Below are positions 52,578-61,937 of a stretch of DNA of 64,000 nt, one piece after another. Under the pieces are notes generated by a model that saw only the letters and a list, made by a program, of their open reading frames with translations, was not told where the DNA came from and made no database searches. The translations under genes were made by a program, and so were the position numbers. Within the stretch, counting starts at the first letter, position 1. Each line of letters begins with the position of its first letter. The DNA lies in NCBI RefSeq assembly GCF_010894435.1, contig NZ_JAAIXZ010000006.1:124001-188000 (forward strand), written 5' to 3'. This stretch comes from Pyxidicoccus trucidator. Lineage in GTDB: Bacteria > Myxococcota > Myxococcia > Myxococcales > Myxococcaceae.

Positions 52578-52883
52578 ATGAGCAAGCTTCTGAGGTCCCT
52601 GCTGGCAGCCACCGCCTTCCTCACCCTCGCCCCCACCGCCGCTTCGGCCCTTCCGCCTCAGTGCTACGAAGAATGCGACTTTGAATACAGCGAGTGCACT
52701 CAACCCTGCGCTCGCGGCGGCACCCTGACGACCTGTGGGGCCTATGGCGTCTGCGCTGGCGCCCGCGAAGAACCCTCGGACGCCTCGGCTTCCGTGAGCC
52801 AGGACGAGGCCCGGCAGTCCGTGGCGTCACAGGTCTGCGGCGAGGAACAGACCGCTGAGGTGTCCAGCTCCGCCGAGAGCTGA
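52578..52883 (+). CDS. Small secreted cysteine-rich protein
   Basis: The 101-residue product has a signal peptide (about 1-24). A mature part follows with cysteines in CYEECDFEYSECTQPC, TTCGAYGVC and a final QVC, probably disulfide-linked. The C-terminus is acidic and Ser-rich. GGAGG stands just before the ATG. A broken second copy of its 3' end lies about 690 bp upstream. Function unknown; a secreted peptide is plausible. Confidence 0.8.
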   Translation: MSKLLRSLLAATAFLTLAPTAASALPPQCYEECDFEYSECTQPCARGGTLTTCGAYGVCAGAREEPSDASASVSQDEARQSVASQVCGEEQTAEVSSSAES

Positions 52884-52898
52884 GCCACCTTCGCTCCA

Positions 52899-52927
52899 CC
52901 GGGCCCGGGACTCGTTCCCAGGCCCGG
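52899..52927 (+). terminator. Hairpin terminator
   Basis: CCGGGCC-c-GGGA (52899-52910) pairs with TCCC-a-GGCCCGG (52916-52927), with one mismatch and a 5-nt loop, 16 bp after the stop at 52883. Confidence 0.55.
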
Positions 52928-53126
52928 CCTACAGGGAAGTACATATCTACTCCCAGTCACGGCCCGCAGACGCTGAGGCCGCAGTTCCCACTGACTGGAG
53001 AAGCGAATGCGTTGTACGTCGCCTCGGGCCGGCCGACGCACGCGAAGGGCGTTCCCTCAAGGCGGACCCGGGCGCGGGAAGCACCTATAGTCGCTGCGTG
53101 TAGCTCCCTGCCTCGGAGGAACACGT

Positions 53127-53771
53127 ATGCCCGCCGCGCTCGAAGAGTCCGCCAACCCTGTCCTCATCGGCCGCTCGAGCTCACACTTCACGCGCATCAC
53201 CCGGATCTTCGCCGCGGAGCTGCGCGTCGACTATTCCTTTCAGGTGGTGCGAGACCTCATGTCCTCCGACCCGGCGGACTACGGCGGCAATCCCGCGCTC
53301 AGGATCCCCGTCCTCCAGACGTCCCGAGGTGCCTGGTTCGGTGCGCTCAATGTCTGTCGCGAGCTGTGGCGCCGTTCGAGCCTCAAGCCTCGCGTGGTCT
53401 GGCCGGAGGACCTCGACCAGCCGGTGCTTGCCAATGCGCAGGAGCTCGTGCTTCAGGCCATGGCCACGGAAGTGGCATTGATCATGGCGAAGGTCGCTGG
53501 CGGCAGCGACAGCAATGCCCACCACACCAAGCAGCGAAAAGCGCTGGTCGACATGATGTCGTGGCTGGAGACGAACGCGACGTCCGCGCTCGCCGCACTC
53601 CCTCCACAGCGGGACCTGAGCTTCCTGGAGGTCACGCTCTTCTGCCTCGTGACGCATCTGGAGTTCCGGGACGTCCTGCCGACCGCTCCCTACTCCGAGC
53701 TGACCGCGTTCTGTCGGCGGTTCTCGACGCGAGCCTCCATCGCGGAGACCGCCTATCGCTTCGACACGTGA
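53127..53771 (+). CDS. Glutathione S-transferase family protein
   Basis: The 214-residue cytosolic protein has a thioredoxin-like N-terminal part (IGRSSSHFTRITRIFAAELRVDYSFQVV, about 14-41; RIPVLQT) and an all-helical C-terminal half. This is the two-domain plan of glutathione S-transferases. The Ser residues near 17-19 sit where the catalytic Ser/Tyr is expected. Substrate unknown. GGAGG lies 7 nt before the ATG. Convergent with the hydrolase gene downstream. Confidence 0.8.
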   Translation: MPAALEESANPVLIGRSSSHFTRITRIFAAELRVDYSFQVVRDLMSSDPADYGGNPALRIPVLQTSRGAWFGALNVCRELWRRSSLKPRVVWPEDLDQPVLANAQELVLQAMATEVALIMAKVAGGSDSNAHHTKQRKALVDMMSWLETNATSALAALPPQRDLSFLEVTLFCLVTHLEFRDVLPTAPYSELTAFCRRFSTRASIAETAYRFDT

Positions 53772-53792
53772 AGGTCGCCCCGGGCCGCTCCC

Positions 53793-54620
53793 TCACACCG
53801 CCTGGAGCTGATCCTCGGACACCTCGTCCAGGAACGAGGAGATGGCGGCGTTCACCGCCTCCGGCTGCTCCAGGTTGCTCATGTGCCCGCCGTGCGGCAG
53901 CCGCATCAGCCGCGAGCCGGAGATGCGCTCATGCAGCCGGTCCGCCATCTCCGGCAGCGTCACCGCGTCCTCCTCGCCCACCAGAATCAACGTCGGCGTG
54001 GGGATGCGGTGCAGTTCGCCCTCCACGCTCCGCCGGTTGATGACCCCGTCCATCGCCCGCCACACCGCGCGCGGGTTGCTGGCGAGCTGCCGGCGCAGCG
54101 CTTCCCGCTCCGCCTGCCTCGCCGGGTCGTTCATGAACGTGGGCCCGAAGTAGATGCGCATGATGCGGTCCACCACCGGTCCCAGCCCCAGCCAGTGCGT
54201 CACCGAGGAGAGCAGGCGGAAGCGCGGCAGGTTGCTCGGAAGCTCCGCCCCCGCCGACGTGTCCAGCAGCACCAGCGAGCTCAGCAGCTCAGGATGCCGC
54301 GCCGCGACGCGCAGCCCCACGAAGCCCCCCATCGACAGCCCCACGAAGTGGCACGGCGCCAGCCGCAGCGCCTGGATGAAGGCCACCGCGTCCTCGTACA
54401 CCGTCCTCAGGTCTATCGGCTTGCCGTCCTCGGGCGCCTCGCTGCGGCCCTGCCCCCGGTGGTCGTAGCAGATGCACCGGTAGCGGCCCTTCAACGCATC
54501 CACCTGTCGCGAGAACAGGTGCGAGTCCCACAGGAGCCCGTGGCTGAACACCACCGGCTCACCGGGCCCTCCAGAGTCCTCGTAGTAGAGCTTCGCGCCA
54601 CGAATGGACAGGAACGGCAT
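53793..54620 (-). CDS. Alpha/beta fold hydrolase
   Basis: The 275-residue hydrolase has an oxyanion-hole HGLLWDS (about 27-33), a DHRGQGRS block, nucleophile Ser96 (GLSMGG), Asp in GEEDAVTLP, and His in LPHGGHMSNLEQP (about 257). The closest types are 3-oxoadipate enol-lactonase-like and haloperoxidase-like hydrolases. The ATG at 54620 begins the conserved MPFLSIRGAKLYYED; a longer frame extends upstream but has no support. Substrate not predictable. Confidence 0.88.
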   Translation of the reverse strand: MPFLSIRGAKLYYEDSGGPGEPVVFSHGLLWDSHLFSRQVDALKGRYRCICYDHRGQGRSEAPEDGKPIDLRTVYEDAVAFIQALRLAPCHFVGLSMGGFVGLRVAARHPELLSSLVLLDTSAGAELPSNLPRFRLLSSVTHWLGLGPVVDRIMRIYFGPTFMNDPARQAEREALRRQLASNPRAVWRAMDGVINRRSVEGELHRIPTPTLILVGEEDAVTLPEMADRLHERISGSRLMRLPHGGHMSNLEQPEAVNAAISSFLDEVSEDQLQAV

Positions 54621-54747
54621 GGATATCCAGGATAGGGCGGTGGTCCGGAGCCGGAACCCCCGGCTCCAGTGCGATTGTTTCCAGTCCCCCTCCGTGCGCC
54701 GGCCCCCGGTTTGACAGGACGGCGAGGCGGCTGCCAAACAGGGGACC

Positions 54748-55239
54748 ATGGACCTCACCCCCACTGCCTGGCAGCTCTGGATGGTCGCGGCGCTGGTCTG
54801 CGGCGGGCTGGAGATGAAGCTGTCAGGCTTCGTGATGCTCTGGTTCGCCGTGGGGGCGCTGGCCTCCTCGCTCGCCGCCTCGCTCGGGCTGGGCATCAAC
54901 TTCCAGCTCTTCCTCTTCACCGCCGTCTCCGCCGGCCTCTTCGCCGCCTCGCGCACCATCTTCAAAAACGTTTTCATGCGCACCGCCTCGCATTTGAAGA
55001 CGGGCATCGAGGCGATGCTCGGCCAGGAGGCGGTGGTGGTGGAGTCGCTCGGCGAGCCCCATGGGGGCACCGTGCGCATCAACGGCGAGCTGTGGTCGGC
55101 CCGCTCCCTGTCGGGACTCGTGGCCGAGGGCGAGCGCGTCACCGTGGAGCAGGTGGAAGGTCTCAAGCTTTGGGTGCGCCGCCCATCGGCGTCATTGTCC
55201 GTTCCCTCCGGGGAACATCAGAAGAAGGAGAGGGCCTGA
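54748..55239 (+). CDS. NfeD-family membrane protein
   Basis: The 163-residue protein has three hydrophobic segments (about 10-28, 32-48 and 50-70). A C-terminal OB-fold domain (about 85-145: GQEAVVVESL, GGTVRINGELWSARS, VEQVEGLKLWVRR) is typical of the NfeD1b/YbbK type. NfeD proteins work with SPFH/stomatin partners in membrane microdomains. Its stop overlaps the start of the SPFH gene by one base (TGATG). Confidence 0.92.
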   Translation: MDLTPTAWQLWMVAALVCGGLEMKLSGFVMLWFAVGALASSLAASLGLGINFQLFLFTAVSAGLFAASRTIFKNVFMRTASHLKTGIEAMLGQEAVVVESLGEPHGGTVRINGELWSARSLSGLVAEGERVTVEQVEGLKLWVRRPSASLSVPSGEHQKKERA

Positions 55240-56360
55240 TGGACTTCCTGACCGTTCTTTTCATCATCGCGGCGGTGGTCGTGGGCTTTGCCCTCGTCAC
55301 CGGCATCCGCATCGTCCCGCAGGCCAAGGTCATGGTCGTGGAGCGGCTCGGCAAGTTCCACAACGTGGCCACCAGCGGGCTCAACATCCTCATCCCGTTC
55401 CTCGACAGCCCCCGGGCCATCGAGATGCGCGCGGGCAACCGCGTCATGCGCAGCAACCTGGTGGACCTGCGCGAGCAGGTCATGGGCTTCGAGACCGTCC
55501 AGGTCATCACCCATGACAACGTCAACATGGAGGTCGGCTCGGTCATCTACTACCAGATCGTCGACCCCGCGAAGGCGCTCTACCAGGTGGAGAACCTGGC
55601 GCTCGCGATTGAACAGCTCACCATGACCAACCTGCGCAACGTCATGGGCGGGCTGACGCTGGACCAGACGCTCACCAGCCGCGAGACGGTGAACACCAAG
55701 CTGCGCATCGTGCTGGACGAGGCCACCGAGAAGTGGGGCGTCAAGGTGACGCGCGTGGAGCTGCGCGAGATTGAGCCTCCCCAGGCCATCAAGGCCGCCA
55801 TGGCCAAGCAGATGACCGCCGAGCGCGAGCGCCGCGCCGAGGTGACGAAGGCCGAGGGCGACAAGTCCGCCGCCATCCTCCAGGCCGAGGGCGAGAAGAT
55901 CTCCCGCATCCTCCGCGCCGAGGCCGAGCGCGACGCCGAGGTGGCCCGCGCCGAAGGCCACAAGCGCGCCGTCATGCTGGAGGCCGAGGGCAAGGCCGAG
56001 GCCACCCGCCTCGTCTTCGAGGCCATCCACCAGGGCCGCGCCACCCCCGAGGTGCTCGCGCTGCGCTACATGGAGACCCTCCAGGAATTGGGCCGGGGCG
56101 ACAACAAGATGTTCATCCCCTACGAGGCCACCGCCGCCCTGGGCGCCATCTCCGCCGTCAAGGAGCTCTTCGGCGAGGCCGGCGCCAGGCCGCGGGCTGG
56201 CCAGGCCGCCCCCGCCCGGCCCTCGGCGCCCTCCGCCGCCTCGCTGAGCGCCCAGGCCATTGCCCGGAGCAGCGCCATCCACGAGCCGGCCACCCTCGCC
56301 GGCACGCCCGCCGTCCCCCCTCGCCGCCCGCGTCCCACCACCGAGTCGCAGGACGACTGA
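55239..56360 (+). CDS. qmcA: SPFH/Band 7 (QmcA/stomatin-like) membrane protein
   Basis: The 373-residue protein has an N-terminal membrane segment (about 3-22) and the stomatin signature (IVPQAKVMVVERLGKF, about 25-40; EMRAGNRVMRSN; DNVNMEVGSVIYYQI). An Ala/Glu-rich coiled-coil follows (about 190-260), then a Pro/Ala-rich tail. The pair with NfeD is the classic QmcA-YbbK arrangement, thought to organise membrane microdomains and assist membrane proteostasis. A 10-bp-stem hairpin follows the stop. Confidence 0.92.
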   Translation: MDFLTVLFIIAAVVVGFALVTGIRIVPQAKVMVVERLGKFHNVATSGLNILIPFLDSPRAIEMRAGNRVMRSNLVDLREQVMGFETVQVITHDNVNMEVGSVIYYQIVDPAKALYQVENLALAIEQLTMTNLRNVMGGLTLDQTLTSRETVNTKLRIVLDEATEKWGVKVTRVELREIEPPQAIKAAMAKQMTAERERRAEVTKAEGDKSAAILQAEGEKISRILRAEAERDAEVARAEGHKRAVMLEAEGKAEATRLVFEAIHQGRATPEVLALRYMETLQELGRGDNKMFIPYEATAALGAISAVKELFGEAGARPRAGQAAPARPSAPSAASLSAQAIARSSAIHEPATLAGTPAVPPRRPRPTTESQDD

Positions 56361-56375
56361 CGCACCGCTTCCGGG

Positions 56376-56404
56376 CCCGGCGCGGGAACTTCTTCCGCGC
56401 CGGG
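56376..56404 (+). terminator. Hairpin terminator after qmcA
   Basis: CCCGGCGCGG (56376-56385) and CCGCGCCGGG (56395-56404) are perfect 10-bp arms with a 9-nt loop, 15 bp after the stop. Confidence 0.55.
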
Positions 56405-56444
56405 GTGTCCAGGGGGCCAGACACCGCAGTCATCCGGAGGCCTC

Positions 56445-56822
56445 ATGCAGAACGCATTCATCGAAGGGGGTTGGGGCATGTACCCCACGTTGGTGGTCGG
56501 ACTCGCCCTCATCGCCACCTGCCTCCAGTACGCACGCCGGCCCGAGTCGCGCTATGTGCCGCTGATGCTGTCACTCGGGCTGGTCACCCTGATGTCCGGT
56601 GCGCTCGGCTTCTTCTCCGGCATCATCTCCCTGCTGCGCTACTACACCGGCGCGGGCTCGGACATGGCGACCTCCGTGCTCTTCGTGGGCTTCTACGAGT
56701 CGCTCCACAACGTGGCATTCGCGCTGATGCTCGCCACGCTCGGCGCGCTGCTGACCTCCGTCGGCGCGTGGCGCCTGTCGCGCGGGGCCGTGGCACTGTC
56801 GTCCCGGACGACGGTGGGCTGA
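56445..56822 (+). CDS. Small membrane protein (MotA/ExbB-like fragment size)
   Basis: The 125-residue protein has about three hydrophobic segments (about 12-27, 38-62 and 78-108). Its opening, GGWGMYPTLVVGLALIA, resembles the first membrane segment of MotA/TolQ/ExbB proteins, but the protein is only half as long and lacks the second conserved core. It may be a divergent subunit or an unrelated small membrane protein. GGAGG lies before the ATG. The next 287 bp (56823-57109) hold no gene I can support. Confidence 0.7.
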   Translation: MQNAFIEGGWGMYPTLVVGLALIATCLQYARRPESRYVPLMLSLGLVTLMSGALGFFSGIISLLRYYTGAGSDMATSVLFVGFYESLHNVAFALMLATLGALLTSVGAWRLSRGAVALSSRTTVG

Positions 56823-57109
56823 AGCCCTTGCGAGCCGCGGCGGAGGTGGGGCGGCGCCGCGGAATTCCCGCTGTCAGGAGGCTCGCGTGCGCGCCGTCCC
56901 ACCAGGCCGGCGGGCGAGTCGGGGTTGCATTCCGGACCGCCCCTGGCCATAAATGGCGCTGTTCGTTCCACCCGAAGGGCCTGACACCCCCTTCCCACGC
57001 GAGGTCGATTCACCCTTGAAGCTGAGCCGCTGAAACCAGGTCCCTTGGACTTTCCGCGCTGAGCCGCCTTCCGGCGGGCTTGCGCTCTGGATTCAGGAGC
57101 TCGCTTCAT

Positions 57110-58612
57110 ATGTCTTCCGTTCGCGCACACCGCGTGTCGTTCGCTTTTTCCGACGCCGTCCCCGTCCTCTCCGAAGTCGACTTCCACCTGCCCTCCGGCT
57201 GGACGGGACTCGTCGGCGCCAATGGCGCTGGCAAGTCCACCCTCCTCCGCCTGCTGGCCGGCGAGCTGACGCCCACCGAGGGGAACCTCCAGCTCGAGCC
57301 GCCCTCGCCCACCGTCCGGCTCTGTCCTCAAGAGGTGGAGACGCTGACGCCCGACATCACCGCCTTCGCCGAGTCCTGGGACTCCCTCGCGCGACGGCTG
57401 CACGGGCAGTTGGGGCTGGACGTCACCGCGCTGGAGCGCTGGCCCACGCTGTCCCCGGGCGAGCGCAAGCGGTGGCAGGTGGGCGCGGCGCTGGCCGAAG
57501 AGCCCCACGTGCTGCTGCTGGATGAGCCCACCAACCACCTGGACTCCGAGGCCCGCGCGTGGCTCGTCGCCGCGCTGAAGCGCTTCCGGGGCATCGGCGT
57601 CGTCGTGTCGCATGACCGCTCGCTGCTGGAGTCCCTCACCACGTCCACCCTGCGCGTCCACGCCGGGAGCGCGCGGCTGTGGCCCGGCGCCTACTCCGCC
57701 GCCCAGGAGCACTGGCAGGCCGAGCGCGAGGCCGAGGTGGCCGCCTACCAGGGCGCTCGCGCCGAGCAGCGACGCGCGGCCCACCTGCTGGACCAGGCCC
57801 GCCGCGAGCAACAGGCCGTCACCGCCAACCGCAGCACCCGCAAGCGCCTGAAGGACAAGAACGACAACGACGCCCGCTCCATGGGCGCGAAGGTCGTCGC
57901 CGGCTGGGCCGAGGACCGCGCCGGCCACCGCGTGGGCGTGCTGCGCCGGGAGTTCGAGCGGGTCAGCGACGCGGTTGGCGAGTTCACCGCGGACAAGACG
58001 GTGGGCCGCTCCGTCTTCGTGGGCTACGTGCGCTCGCCCAACCCGTGGCTCTTCACCCTCGACGTGCCGGCCGTGCACGCGGGGGACGTGGAGCTGCTCG
58101 GGCCCGTGAATCTGTCCGTGGGCCGCGAGGCCCGGGTGCGCGTCGAAGGCCCCAATGGCGCCGGGAAGAGCACCCTGGTGCGCGCGCTGCTGGACCACTC
58201 CCGCGTGCCCCTGGAGCGCGTGCTGTACCTGCCCCAGGACGTCGGCGCCGTGGAGGCCCGGGCCACGCTGGACGCGGTGAGGGAGCTGCCTCCCGAGGAG
58301 CGCGGGCGCGTGCTGTCCCTGGTGGCCGCGCTCGGCGTGGACCCGGAGCGACTGCTCGCCTCGGAGCAGCCGTCCCCGGGCGAGGCGCGCAAGCTGCTCA
58401 TCGCGCGCGGGCTGGGCCAGCATGCCTGGGCGCTGGTGCTGGACGAGCCCACGAACCACCTGGACCTGCCCTCCATCGAACGGCTGGAGGTGGCCCTGCG
58501 CGAGTACCCGGGAGCGCTGCTGCTCGTGTCCCATGACGCCGCGTTCGCCCGCGCCTGCACCTCCGAGTCCTGGCGCGTGGAGCATGGGCGTGTGGAGGTG
58601 ACGTCCGGGTGA
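57110..58612 (+). CDS. ABC-F family ATPase
   Basis: The 500-residue soluble protein has two ABC domains: Walker A GANGAGKST (about 37-45) and GPNGAGKST (about 349-357), signatures LSPGER and PSPGEA, and Walker B LLLDEPTNHLD and LVLDEPTNHLD. A charged linker joins them (about 195-290, with TANRSTRKRLKDKNDND). No membrane part is present. ABC-F proteins act on ribosomes in translation control or antibiotic protection. The ATG at 57110 has AGGAG about 10 nt upstream. Confidence 0.92.
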   Translation: MSSVRAHRVSFAFSDAVPVLSEVDFHLPSGWTGLVGANGAGKSTLLRLLAGELTPTEGNLQLEPPSPTVRLCPQEVETLTPDITAFAESWDSLARRLHGQLGLDVTALERWPTLSPGERKRWQVGAALAEEPHVLLLDEPTNHLDSEARAWLVAALKRFRGIGVVVSHDRSLLESLTTSTLRVHAGSARLWPGAYSAAQEHWQAEREAEVAAYQGARAEQRRAAHLLDQARREQQAVTANRSTRKRLKDKNDNDARSMGAKVVAGWAEDRAGHRVGVLRREFERVSDAVGEFTADKTVGRSVFVGYVRSPNPWLFTLDVPAVHAGDVELLGPVNLSVGREARVRVEGPNGAGKSTLVRALLDHSRVPLERVLYLPQDVGAVEARATLDAVRELPPEERGRVLSLVAALGVDPERLLASEQPSPGEARKLLIARGLGQHAWALVLDEPTNHLDLPSIERLEVALREYPGALLLVSHDAAFARACTSESWRVEHGRVEVTSG

Positions 58613-58730
58613 GCGCGCGACGTCGGAGGTGAATCGGCAGGCCCGGACGAAATCGCCGGGAAGATTTTCGAGGGCCCTCGTTCTCCGGGGGCAACCGACG
58701 CAACCCGCGTCCCTTCCCTGGAGAACAACG

Positions 58731-59069
58731 ATGAAGATGACCCGCCTTCTGCCCGCGCTCGTCCTGGGCCTGTCCCTCACCAGCCTCCCCGCGCTCGCCG
58801 ACAGCACGTCCTGCACGCCGTCCAACGTGGCGGTGTTGTCCAACCGCATCCACGTGAAGTGCGCCGCGTCCGCCGCCGGGGGCATCTGGTACTTCGCGCT
58901 CCCCACCTCCGACAGCGCGCATGCGAACCGGACGCTCAGCCTGCTCACCACCGCGCTCGCCGGCGGCCGCACGCTGTCCATCGACTACAACCCGTCCAGC
59001 ACCGCCGGCACCAGCATCGGCTGTCTGTCCAGTGACTGCCGGCTGATCAACTGGATTGCAATGTGGTGA
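58731..59069 (+). CDS. Small secreted protein
   Basis: The 112-residue product has a signal peptide (about 1-22). The mature beta-rich part has four cysteines (TSCTPSNVAVL, VKCAASAAGG, GCLSSDCRL). I know of no assigned function for this pattern. GGAG stands 9 nt before the ATG. It is followed closely by the astacin-like protease gene, so the two may share a transcript. Confidence 0.78.
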   Translation: MKMTRLLPALVLGLSLTSLPALADSTSCTPSNVAVLSNRIHVKCAASAAGGIWYFALPTSDSAHANRTLSLLTTALAGGRTLSIDYNPSSTAGTSIGCLSSDCRLINWIAMW

Positions 59070-59095
59070 ACCGCGTCGGACTCCCGAGGTCTCTT

Positions 59096-60154
59096 ATGGA
59101 AACCCGACGCTCAGGCCTGGGGCTCGCCGTCCTGGCATGTCTGCTGGGGGCGCTCCCCGCCCAGGCCTCTCTCTACTGGCAAGCCGGTGTCCGGAGCAGC
59201 ACGCCCAGCGTGTGCTTCGTGGGCAACGCACTCACCGCGCGGCCGGCGCGCGTGCAGCAGGTGCTCGACTACATCCACGACTTCGAGCGCGCCGCCAACA
59301 TCCGCATCAACTACCTGGGCACCTGCCCGGCCCCCATCGTCCTGGCCAACGGCAATGACTGGCACGACGGTGACATCCGCGTCGTCATTCCCGGCACCAG
59401 CGTGTCCGGCACCGGCATGGTGCCCGGCAACGGCTGCCCGATGTTCCTCGTGAATGGCGTCTACAACGGGGACAACAACGGCTGGGGCAGCTGGTCCAAC
59501 GCCCCCATCGACCTCTCCACGCACCGGGGGTGCCGCTACAACCTGAAGCTCGGTGACGACGGCGATGCCTTCGGCGTGCCCTGGAGAGATCACACGCTGC
59601 ACGAGTTCGGCCACGCGCTCGGGCTCGCCCACGAGCACGAGCGCAACGACGTGGACTTCGCGATGTGCAGCGCCTCCGGCTATGGCGGCGGGGCGAGCAG
59701 CGGCCACCTGACGCCGTATGACCGGTACTCGGTTATGCACTACCAGTTCCTGTCCTGCGGCATCCACGGCAACTACGGCCACGCGGGCCTGTCCAACTGG
59801 GACCAGCTCGCGCTGCACATCCTCTACCCGGAGCCCGTGCGCGTCGCGGAGCTGACGGGCCGGACGGTCATCCGCACCACCGAGGCGCTGAACCTCGCGT
59901 CCGCCTGGGGTGCACGCGGAGCCAACCTCTCCGTCACCTCGTCGTCGTTCTCCTGGAAGCTGTCGGGCATCACCTACAGCTCGTCCAGCGGGCTCTCCAC
60001 CTGGCTGGGAGCGGGAACGTATCCCTTGCAGTTCTCCCACTCGGACTTCCTCGGCCGGACGTACTCGTACTCTGGCACGGTGAAGGTGCTCACGCCCGTG
60101 GACTACGCGAAGCAGATTGTCACGCCCGTGGCCGCGCTCACGCCCCTGCTGTGA
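59096..60154 (+). CDS. Astacin-like (M12A-type) secreted zinc protease
   Basis: The 352-residue product has a signal peptide (about 1-24). The zinc motif HEFGHALGLAHEHERND (His169, Glu170, His173, His179) is followed by a Met-turn SVMHY. Both are hallmarks of astacins within the metzincins. A C-terminal beta domain (about 260-345) follows the catalytic part. The ATG at 59096 is chosen for GAGG 6 nt upstream and for the signal sequence; a GTG at 59063 overlaps the previous gene. Likely secreted and active on protein outside the cell. Confidence 0.9.
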   Translation: METRRSGLGLAVLACLLGALPAQASLYWQAGVRSSTPSVCFVGNALTARPARVQQVLDYIHDFERAANIRINYLGTCPAPIVLANGNDWHDGDIRVVIPGTSVSGTGMVPGNGCPMFLVNGVYNGDNNGWGSWSNAPIDLSTHRGCRYNLKLGDDGDAFGVPWRDHTLHEFGHALGLAHEHERNDVDFAMCSASGYGGGASSGHLTPYDRYSVMHYQFLSCGIHGNYGHAGLSNWDQLALHILYPEPVRVAELTGRTVIRTTEALNLASAWGARGANLSVTSSSFSWKLSGITYSSSSGLSTWLGAGTYPLQFSHSDFLGRTYSYSGTVKVLTPVDYAKQIVTPVAALTPLL

Positions 60155-60171
60155 GGCCGTGGCCATGACGC

Positions 60172-60202
60172 CGCGGCGGCTCGCGACACCGGAGCCGCCG
60201 CG
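60172..60202. terminator. Bidirectional hairpin between convergent genes
   Basis: CGCGGCGGCTC (60172-60182) and GAGCCGCCGCG (60192-60202) are perfect 11-bp arms with a 9-nt loop, between the protease stop (60154) and the epimerase stop (60230). Confidence 0.65.
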
Positions 60203-60229
60203 TCTCGCGGGGATGGATGGGACGGCGGC

Positions 60230-61198
60230 TCAAAGGCCGGACTGTTGGAGGTACCACGCCACCAGCCGCGCCACGCCGTCCTCCACCGATATCCGGGCCC
60301 GGAAGCCCGTCTCGCGCTCCAGGGCCGACGGGTCCGCCCAGGTGGACTCCAGCTCCCCGGGCTGCGCCGGCAGCGGGTTCAGCGTCGCCCGCGTGCGCAG
60401 GTGCCGCTCCAGCAGGGAGAGGAAGTCGCGCAGCGTCACCGGCTCGCCCCGCCCCACGTTGAGGAGCCGGTACGGCGGCGCTCCCGTGGGAGGCCGGTCC
60501 AGCACCCGCACCACGGCCTCCGCCACGTCGTCCACGTGCGTGAAGTCGCGCTGCATCCGCCCCTCGCCGTACAGGTCGATGGGGCGTCCCTCGCGCAGGG
60601 CCCGCAGGAAGAGCATGGGCGCCATGTCCGGACGCCCCCAGGGCCCATACACGGTGAAGAAGCGCAGGCCGCTGGTGGGCAGCCCCTGCAGGTGGCCGTA
60701 CGTGTGGGCCATCAGCTCGTCCGCGCGCTTGGTGGCAGCGTAGAAGCTCAGCGGCCGGTCCGCCGCCGCGTCCTCCCGGAACGGGGCCGACGTCCCCGCC
60801 CCATACACGGAGCTGGAGGACGCGTAGACCAGGTGCTCCACGCCCCGCGCACACTCGAGGAGGTGGAAGAAGCCGGTGACATTCGTGTCCAGGTAGCCAC
60901 GGGGGGACGTCCCCGCCGCTCGCACGCCCACGCGCGCCGCCAGGTGCACCACCCGCTCGGGACGCTCGCGCTCGAAGAGGGCCCGCAGCTCCGGCCCGTC
61001 CGTGACGTCCACCGCGTGGAAGGTGAAGGCCTCCGCGCCGGGCAGCCCCTGGAGCCGCGCCAGCCGGGCCCGCTTCAGCGCCACGTCCCCGGACGGGTCC
61101 AGGTTGTCCACGCCGATGACGACGTCCCCTCGCGCCAGCAGCCTCGCGCTGACGTAGTGGCCGATGAAGCCCGCCGCTCCGGTGACCAGGACCCGCAT
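60230..61198 (-). CDS. NAD-dependent nucleotide-sugar epimerase/dehydratase
   Basis: The 322-residue short-chain dehydrogenase of extended type has NAD motif GAAGFIG (7-13), a catalytic Ser/Thr in ASSSSVYG (about 126-133), and Tyr153/Lys157 (YAATK). The sequence RFFTVYGPWGRPDMAP is typical of UDP-glucuronate 4-epimerase-like enzymes. It would alter a UDP-sugar for surface polysaccharide. It overlaps no neighbour and ends at the bidirectional hairpin. Confidence 0.9.
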   Translation of the reverse strand: MRVLVTGAAGFIGHYVSARLLARGDVVIGVDNLDPSGDVALKRARLARLQGLPGAEAFTFHAVDVTDGPELRALFERERPERVVHLAARVGVRAAGTSPRGYLDTNVTGFFHLLECARGVEHLVYASSSSVYGAGTSAPFREDAAADRPLSFYAATKRADELMAHTYGHLQGLPTSGLRFFTVYGPWGRPDMAPMLFLRALREGRPIDLYGEGRMQRDFTHVDDVAEAVVRVLDRPPTGAPPYRLLNVGRGEPVTLRDFLSLLERHLRTRATLNPLPAQPGELESTWADPSALERETGFRARISVEDGVARLVAWYLQQSGL

Positions 61199-61391
61199 GC
61201 GGCCCTCACGCTCCCATGGATGCGCGGCCCGGGGCCACGCTCATCGCACCGGAGCGGCCGCCGGGGCGGGGCTACGGGGCCGCGGGGCTCCGACGGGACG
61301 GTGGAGCGGCCGGCGGCTCCCAGGCTCCACTCCGGGCGGGGGCTGGCCATGACGCTTCCCGTCAACACCGCTTGCACGTAGGGTGGACCCC

Positions 61392-61928
61392 ATGGTGTCC
61401 GTGAAACAGCTCCGCCCCTTCGCCGGGGCCCCGCTGGACGCGTTCATGGCCGCGTCCGGCCCGGTGGCCCTCATCCAGCCGCCCGCCGCGCTCCTGCAGG
61501 CCGCCTCCCTGGGCGAGGTGAGTCTGCGCACCGTGGGCATGGCCCACCGCGCACGCATGGAGGAGCGGCTGCTCGCCATGCTGCGCGACTTCGACAACCT
61601 GGAGGTCCACTTCCTCCAGCCCACCGTGGACGGAGAAGAGTTCACCGTGGGCCGCACGGACACGTGCGACCTCGTGGTGCCGGACCCGTCCGTGTCCCAG
61701 CACCACGCCACCCTGCGCTGGAACGCCACCAGCGGCGGCTTCACGGTGCGCGACGCGGAGTCCATGAACGGCACGTTCATCAACGGCGCGCCGCTGGCCT
61801 ACCGCGCCCAGGCGAAGCTCCACGACGGGGACACCCTGGCCTTCGGCGACGCCCAGTTCCTCTACCTGCGCGGAGAGACAGTCTACGAGCACCTGCGCCG
61901 GGCCAGCCCCAAGCCGCCCCAGCCCTGA
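61392..61928 (+). CDS. FHA-domain protein
   Basis: The 178-residue cytosolic protein has a C-terminal forkhead-associated domain (about 80-165). Its phosphothreonine-binding residues are in FTVGRTDTCDLVV, VSQHHATL and MNGTFING. The N-terminal half is helical and unassigned. FHA domains read Ser/Thr phosphorylation, which is widespread in myxobacteria with their many protein kinases. A GTG at 61383 is also possible. Its stop is 9 bp from the convergent lipoprotein stop. Confidence 0.88.
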   Translation: MVSVKQLRPFAGAPLDAFMAASGPVALIQPPAALLQAASLGEVSLRTVGMAHRARMEERLLAMLRDFDNLEVHFLQPTVDGEEFTVGRTDTCDLVVPDPSVSQHHATLRWNATSGGFTVRDAESMNGTFINGAPLAYRAQAKLHDGDTLAFGDAQFLYLRGETVYEHLRRASPKPPQP

Positions 61929-61937
61929 CGCCGGAGC

